This document shows positions 61,060-64,000 of a DNA stretch of 64,000 nucleotides, one piece after another; the stretch's first letter is position 1; every line of letters starts with the position of its first letter. The stretch is taken from positions 1-64,000 of the forward strand of contig CABUUO010000003.1 of NCBI GenBank assembly GCA_902494875.1. Direction: 5' to 3'. The notes under the pieces are model-generated. The model was not told where the DNA came from and ran no database searches. It saw nothing but the letters and a program-made list of their open reading frames with translations. A program made the position numbers and the translations under genes. The DNA is from an uncultured Pseudomonadota bacterium (lineage in GTDB: Bacteria > Pseudomonadota > Alphaproteobacteria > RF32 > CAG-239).

Positions 61060-61827
61060 ATGAAAAGCTTAAACCAAAACCGATACGGGCGCTGTGCCAT
61101 GGCGCTGCTGATGGCAACCTCGCTGTCGGGCTGCGTCGGAATGTGGGATCGTCTGACCCATGTCGGCGCCGAACCGGCTCTGGCCAAAATCGAAAATCCG
61201 ACCGAAGTGCCCGGATATCAGCCGGTGTCAATGCCGATGCCGGAGACCAATACTGCGGAATCGAGTCCCAATTCTTTGTGGCGCAAGGGGTCCAGCGGCT
61301 TCTTCAAAGATCAGCGCGCCGCCAAAGTCGGAGACATCATCACCGTTAACGTTTCGGCCAAAGATACGGCGCTGATGGAGAACGAAACCGAGCAAAACCG
61401 CGACAACAACAAAGACTCCATGGGCATTAACGCCATGGCCGGCTTTGAAAACAAGGTCAGCGACTATCTGCCGAGCGGCAATAATATGAGCTCGCTGATA
61501 GACATTACCTCCAACCGCGAGATTTCCGGCGACGGCAAAATTGACCGCAAGGAAAAAATAGAGATGACCATGGCTGCGGTTGTGACGCAGGTTCTGCCCA
61601 ACGGCAATCTGGTGATAGAGGGCACGCAGGAAATCCGCGTCAACTATGAATTGCGCCAACTGACGGTCAAAGGCATTATCCGCCGAGCCGATATCAGTTC
61701 CAACAACACGATTGAATCGAGCAAAATTGCCGAACTCAGAGTTTCTTACGGCGGCAAGGGTGTCATCTCGGATGTCCAGCAGCCGCGCTACGGACGGCAG
61801 TTCTTAGACATATTGTCGCCGTTCTGA
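61060..61827 (+). CDS. flgH: Flagellar L-ring protein FlgH
   Basis: A 255-residue outer-membrane lipoprotein forming the L-ring. The lipobox is SLSGC with Cys25. Conserved parts are SLWRKGSSGFFKDQRAAKVGDIITV and EGTQEIRVNYELRQLTVKGIIRRADISSNNTIESSKIAELRVSYGGKG. The flagellar operon visible here ends with flgH; flgI does not follow. A hairpin lies at 61929-61967. Confidence 0.96.
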   Translation: MKSLNQNRYGRCAMALLMATSLSGCVGMWDRLTHVGAEPALAKIENPTEVPGYQPVSMPMPETNTAESSPNSLWRKGSSGFFKDQRAAKVGDIITVNVSAKDTALMENETEQNRDNNKDSMGINAMAGFENKVSDYLPSGNNMSSLIDITSNREISGDGKIDRKEKIEMTMAAVVTQVLPNGNLVIEGTQEIRVNYELRQLTVKGIIRRADISSNNTIESSKIAELRVSYGGKGVISDVQQPRYGRQFLDILSPF

Positions 61828-61928
61828 TCCATTTCCCTAAATTATTATGTTCTCAAAAAGTTGAGAAAAAATCTCCCCATTTTTTCTCAAAATTAAAGAG
61901 CAGCAAATGCTCTGTATTCTCCCTAAAG

Positions 61929-61967
61929 AAGCCTGCTTTCGGCAGAAGCCGCAGGCAGGCTTTTTTT
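61929..61967 (+). terminator. Terminator downstream of flgH
   Basis: AAGCCTGC and GCAGGCTT pair around an inner CTGC/GCAG hairpin, followed by T7. The rest of the 247-bp gap to the FlaF-like gene shows nothing else. Confidence 0.8.
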
Positions 61968-62074
61968 AGAGAAAGTTGTGGATAGCAGCCGCTGCCGTAT
62001 TTAAAAAAATAATGCAGCGATTATATATGAAATCAGAAGTGTGAATTTAAAATTTTAGAATCAAGGAAGCTGAA

Positions 62075-62752
62075 ATGAACGAACAGATAAACCCAATCTC
62101 TGCTGCAGAGCGTGAGGCAAAGATATTTATGGACTTTGCTTTGGAACTTTCCAAGGCCTCGTCTGGCGATGATGCTCACGAAAAACTCGTTGCTTTGGAG
62201 CATAACCTGAAACTTTGGGTAGAGATAGAAACATCGCTCAAAAGCGCAAAGAATTTGCTTCCCGACAGTATTAAAGAAAATCTTTATAAACTTTCAAAAT
62301 ATGTTGAACGCCTGATCTTGTCCAAAGGCGTCAACAATATGACCAAATCGGACTATGACACTATGATTAATATCAATATGCAGATTTCGGAAGGCCTGCT
62401 TGAAGCCATAAAAAATTCTCTGGCTCAGGAAGAGGCTTTCTCTCTGCTGCGTTGTGCCATAGACTTGTCTTCTGCCCGCGAAAAGTCGAATACCAGAGAT
62501 CTGGTTGAGGCGCTGGACAACAATATGAAACTGTGGGTCTATATCAAGACGCTGGCTTCTTCCAAAGACAGCAAGCTGCCCAAAGAAACCAAAAACAATC
62601 TGATTAAGCTTGCGGACTATGTTTCGCAGAAAACGCTTGAGGTCGGCCAGAATATCGATTCCGTCAATGCCAAAACGCTGGATTCGATGATTATGACCAA
62701 CTTGCAGATTTCCGAAGGGCTGATGAGCTCCCAAATGCAAAGAGCCTGCTGA
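62075..62752 (+). CDS. flaF: Tandem FlaF-domain protein
   Basis: A 225-residue protein built of two FlaF-like domains. Repeat 1 has LEHNLKLWVEIETSLKS, LPDSIKENLYKLSKYVERLI and YDTMININMQISEGL. Repeat 2 has LDNNMKLWVYIKTLASS, LPKETKNNLIKLADYVSQKT and LDSMIMTNLQISEGL. FlaF is an alphaproteobacterial flagellin secretion/translation factor, normally one domain of about 115-130 residues. Each half here looks complete. It is its own transcription unit between two terminators, next to the flagellar operon. Confidence 0.78.
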   Translation: MNEQINPISAAEREAKIFMDFALELSKASSGDDAHEKLVALEHNLKLWVEIETSLKSAKNLLPDSIKENLYKLSKYVERLILSKGVNNMTKSDYDTMININMQISEGLLEAIKNSLAQEEAFSLLRCAIDLSSAREKSNTRDLVEALDNNMKLWVYIKTLASSKDSKLPKETKNNLIKLADYVSQKTLEVGQNIDSVNAKTLDSMIMTNLQISEGLMSSQMQRAC

Positions 62753-62763
62753 TTTATCAAAAG

Positions 62764-62799
62764 AAAAAAAGCCTTATTTTTTTAATAAGGCTTTTTTTT
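62764..62799 (+). terminator. Terminator after the FlaF-like gene
   Basis: AAAAAAAGCCTTATT (62764 on) pairs with AATAAGGCTTTTTTT around a T-rich loop. Confidence 0.9.
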
Positions 62800-62826
62800 G
62801 TATGTCCCCCATTTTACATCAAAAAC

Positions 62827-62985
62827 TGTCATGCTGAGCCTGTCGAAGCATCTCAGCCTTATTGTACTGCTGAGACCTTTCACTTTGTTCAGGATGACAA
62901 TACACCATTAATGCCTCCGGGCGCTGCCCGGTCATGCTGAGCCTGTCGAAACATCCCGGCCTTATTTATGATTCAGCATGACAAG
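62827..62985. repeat. Two dispersed palindromic repeats of the GTCATGCTGAGCCTGTCGAA type
   Basis: Copy 1 (62827-62899) runs TGTCATGCTGAGCCTGTCGA ... and returns as CAGGATGACA. Copy 2 (62931-62983) starts the same way and returns as GATTCAGCATGACA. Between them is the hairpin CCGGGC-GCT-GCCCGG at 62910-62931, also present in the 5610-5713 repeat. These resemble the imperfect palindromes common between genes in many bacterial genomes. Confidence 0.8.
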
Positions 62986-63457
62986 GCGAAATATTATCAT
63001 TCGATTTTGAGAGGTTGACCATCAGCTTATGCAGCAAATCGGCGGTTTTACGGTTATGAATCTGATAATAGGCCTGAACCAGTTCCATGGCTTCCTGCTT
63101 GAACAGCGGATCGCTTGAAAGGACAGGTTCTTTTTCCGTTTTCTGCAACATTTCCGGAGTCAGGATAAGGTGTCTGGGGCTTTGGTTCAGCGTATCTTCA
63201 TCCATATCGGCAAAGAAGAAGTTGGCATCGACTTTCAAAACCTGTGCCAAGTCCCACAGTCTGCTGCCGCTGATACGATTGGTGCCTCGTTCGTATTTTT
63301 GTATCTGCTGAAACGTTAATCCCAGCAGCGCGGCCAGTTTTTCCTGCGTCAACCCCAACAGGCCGCGCCGAACGCGTATTCTGTTGCCGATGTGAATGTC
63401 AATGGGATTGGGCGTGCCGTCCGAAGGGCGCCCCCGAAGATTAGACCTTTTGTGCAT
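62966..63457 (-). CDS. XRE-family HTH regulator with N-terminal extension
   Basis: A 163-residue protein. An N-terminal basic stretch (MHKRSNLRGRPSDGTPNPID) leads to a classical HTH, about residues 22-78: IGNRIRVRRGLLGLTQEKLAALLGLTFQQIQKYERGTNRI. The C-terminal part, with LFKQEAMELVQAYYQIHNRKTADLLHKLM, is probably a dimerisation helix. ATG at 63457 is chosen because AAAGGA lies at the right distance; the longer open frame to 63577 reads through the leader hairpins. Target unknown. The gene is preceded by a structured leader. Confidence 0.82.
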   Translation of the reverse strand: MHKRSNLRGRPSDGTPNPIDIHIGNRIRVRRGLLGLTQEKLAALLGLTFQQIQKYERGTNRISGSRLWDLAQVLKVDANFFFADMDEDTLNQSPRHLILTPEMLQKTEKEPVLSSDPLFKQEAMELVQAYYQIHNRKTADLLHKLMVNLSKSNDNISPCHAES

Positions 63458-63479
63458 ATCAGTCCTTTCAGCGTAAAAT

Positions 63480-63690
63480 ACCGCCTCGAGGAGGCGGTAA
63501 CCGGGATTCGTTGAAACTTCGTCATGTATAGCAATGACATATCCAATCATAAAGACTGGAACCCTCCCGGCCACCAAAAACGGATATAAGCCGAGCCTGC
63601 CGGGTTTGTACCCGGTACGATGTCGATATTACAAATTCTAATACCGACATCGCCGCTATACATAACATTTAGGAACGTTTCAATGTTCCC
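63480..63690 (-). promoter_or_regulatory. Structured 5' leader of the XRE gene
   Basis: Minus-strand hairpins are ACCGCCTC/GAGGCGGT (63480-63498), CCGGG/CCCGG (63600-63615), CGATGTCG/CGACATCG (63618-63625 with 63645-63652) and GGAAC/GTTCC (63672-63689). The stretch GGTGGCCGGGAGGGTTCCAG lies in the middle. The layout parallels the leader at 5325-5470. It recalls structured RNAs upstream of phage-type repressors, but no family was confirmed. Confidence 0.45.
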
Positions 63691-63760
63691 GGACCGTTTG
63701 ATCCTGACATATAAAACAAAACATATCAGTCAAAACTGAACATTTTGTTAAATATGGGTA

Positions 63761-63790
63761 AAAAAAATCACCTTAGGTTTAATTAAGGTG
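63761..63790 (-). terminator. Terminator of the candidate ncRNA
   Basis: CACCTTA / TAAGGTG stem (63769-63775 with 63784-63790) followed on the minus strand by T7. Confidence 0.85.
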
Positions 63791-63943
63791 AGGGAGTTCA
63801 AAACTGCCGCTAGGTACAGCCAGATTATTCGACCTCCTTCTTTCGAAGAAGACTTATTTCTCTTGCTCCCTCGCGAAGAAGGAGGTTATAGGTTCCTAAC
63901 GTGAGTTTTGAATCTCCGTCAAAGGGTAACCACTCCCTTTAAC
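63761..63943 (-). ncRNA. Candidate ~183-nt structured ncRNA
   Basis: On the minus strand a promoter-like TTGCTT-17-TAAACT is followed by a long imperfect hairpin. GGAGATTCAAAACTCACG... pairs with ...CGGCAGTTTTGAACTCC (63917-63891 with 63817-63792), and an inner ACCTCCTTCTT / AAGAAGGAGGT stem lies within. It ends in a terminator at 63790-63761. A long rod with a central opening and about 180 nt recalls 6S RNA, but I cannot confirm that. A short AAAGGG/CCCTTT hairpin lies at the 5' end. Confidence 0.55.
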
Positions 63944-63949
63944 AAAGCC

Positions 63950-63978
63950 AGTTTAGTCGAATAAAATCAAAAAAGCAA
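63950..63978 (-). promoter_or_regulatory. Candidate promoter of the ncRNA
   Basis: Minus-strand TTGCTT (63978-63973), a 17-base spacer and TAAACT (63955-63950) fit a sigma-70-type promoter. The same CTTGCTTTT form precedes rnpB and the lipoprotein at 287-775. Confidence 0.5.
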
Positions 63979-64000
63979 GTGCAATTTTTGAGTGTTGTAG

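Noticed and set aside
63458..63577. N-terminal extension of the XRE frame (MVAGRVPVF...)
   Set aside because: It translates through the leader hairpins; the ATG at 63457 has a proper ribosome binding site and matches regulator N-termini.

Overview
The window comes from an alphaproteobacterium with a flagellum. The evidence is FliX, a FlaF-type protein, an alphaproteobacterial DksA that has lost most of its zinc cysteines, a bactofilin/M23 pair, and a sigma-54-type promoter in front of flgF. The dispersed intergenic repeats, the prepilin N-terminus and the split dcw cluster resemble uncultured gut-associated alphaproteobacteria. That placement is inference; no rRNA is present to test it. Standard TGA, TAA and TAG stops are used, and several genes appear to start at TTG.

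Layout. 0-5 kb: two envelope proteins on the minus strand, a prepilin-like protein, fliX, dksA and a maf-rng-yacG operon. 5-9.4 kb (minus): a small XRE regulator, a 52-bp tandem hairpin repeat, then recN, bamD, lpxC and the RNase P RNA. The RNA gene sits directly upstream of lpxC with no visible terminator. 9.6-13.3 kb: a short dcw cluster (mraZ-rsmH-ftsL-ftsI) with a four-repeat MraZ operator. 13.4-18.6 kb: gltX, a hydrolase lipoprotein, a CoA-disulfide reductase/rhodanese fusion and an orphan charged protein. 18.8-22.6 kb: ffh (probable AUU start, next to a direct repeat), rpsP, rimM, trmD, rplS. 22.7-30.1 kb: a DUF805 protein, an Asd relative without its catalytic residues, a large MscS channel, then murL and murD2 (the L-Glu-first peptidoglycan route), tRNA-Thr and a small membrane protein.

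30.2-46.5 kb is a surface-glycan locus of two divergent arms. The minus arm holds six glycosyltransferases. The plus arm holds glycosyltransferases, a phosphomannomutase-like HAD enzyme, a small nucleotidyltransferase, a glycosyltransferase-acetyltransferase fusion and a COG5610-type HAD protein. The arms flank a strongly structured leader or ncRNA. The last part of the plus arm (about 41.8-46.5 kb) is strikingly AT-rich and looks acquired.

46.6-58.6 kb holds housekeeping and envelope genes: ftsB, pgpA, an M23 peptidase with bactofilin, smpB, tadA, an rluB-type pseudouridine synthase, rsmD, plsC, a YdcF-type protein, ftsX and ftsE. 58.7-62.8 kb is a flagellar block (flgF-flgG-flgA-flgH) followed by a protein made of two FlaF-like repeats. 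The end carries dispersed palindromic repeats, an XRE regulator with a structured leader, and a probable minus-strand ncRNA of about 180 nt with its own promoter and terminator.

The most interesting items are the MurL-MurD2 pair, the Asd pseudoenzyme, the FlaF duplication, the MraZ operator, the ffh start region and the three structured RNA regions.
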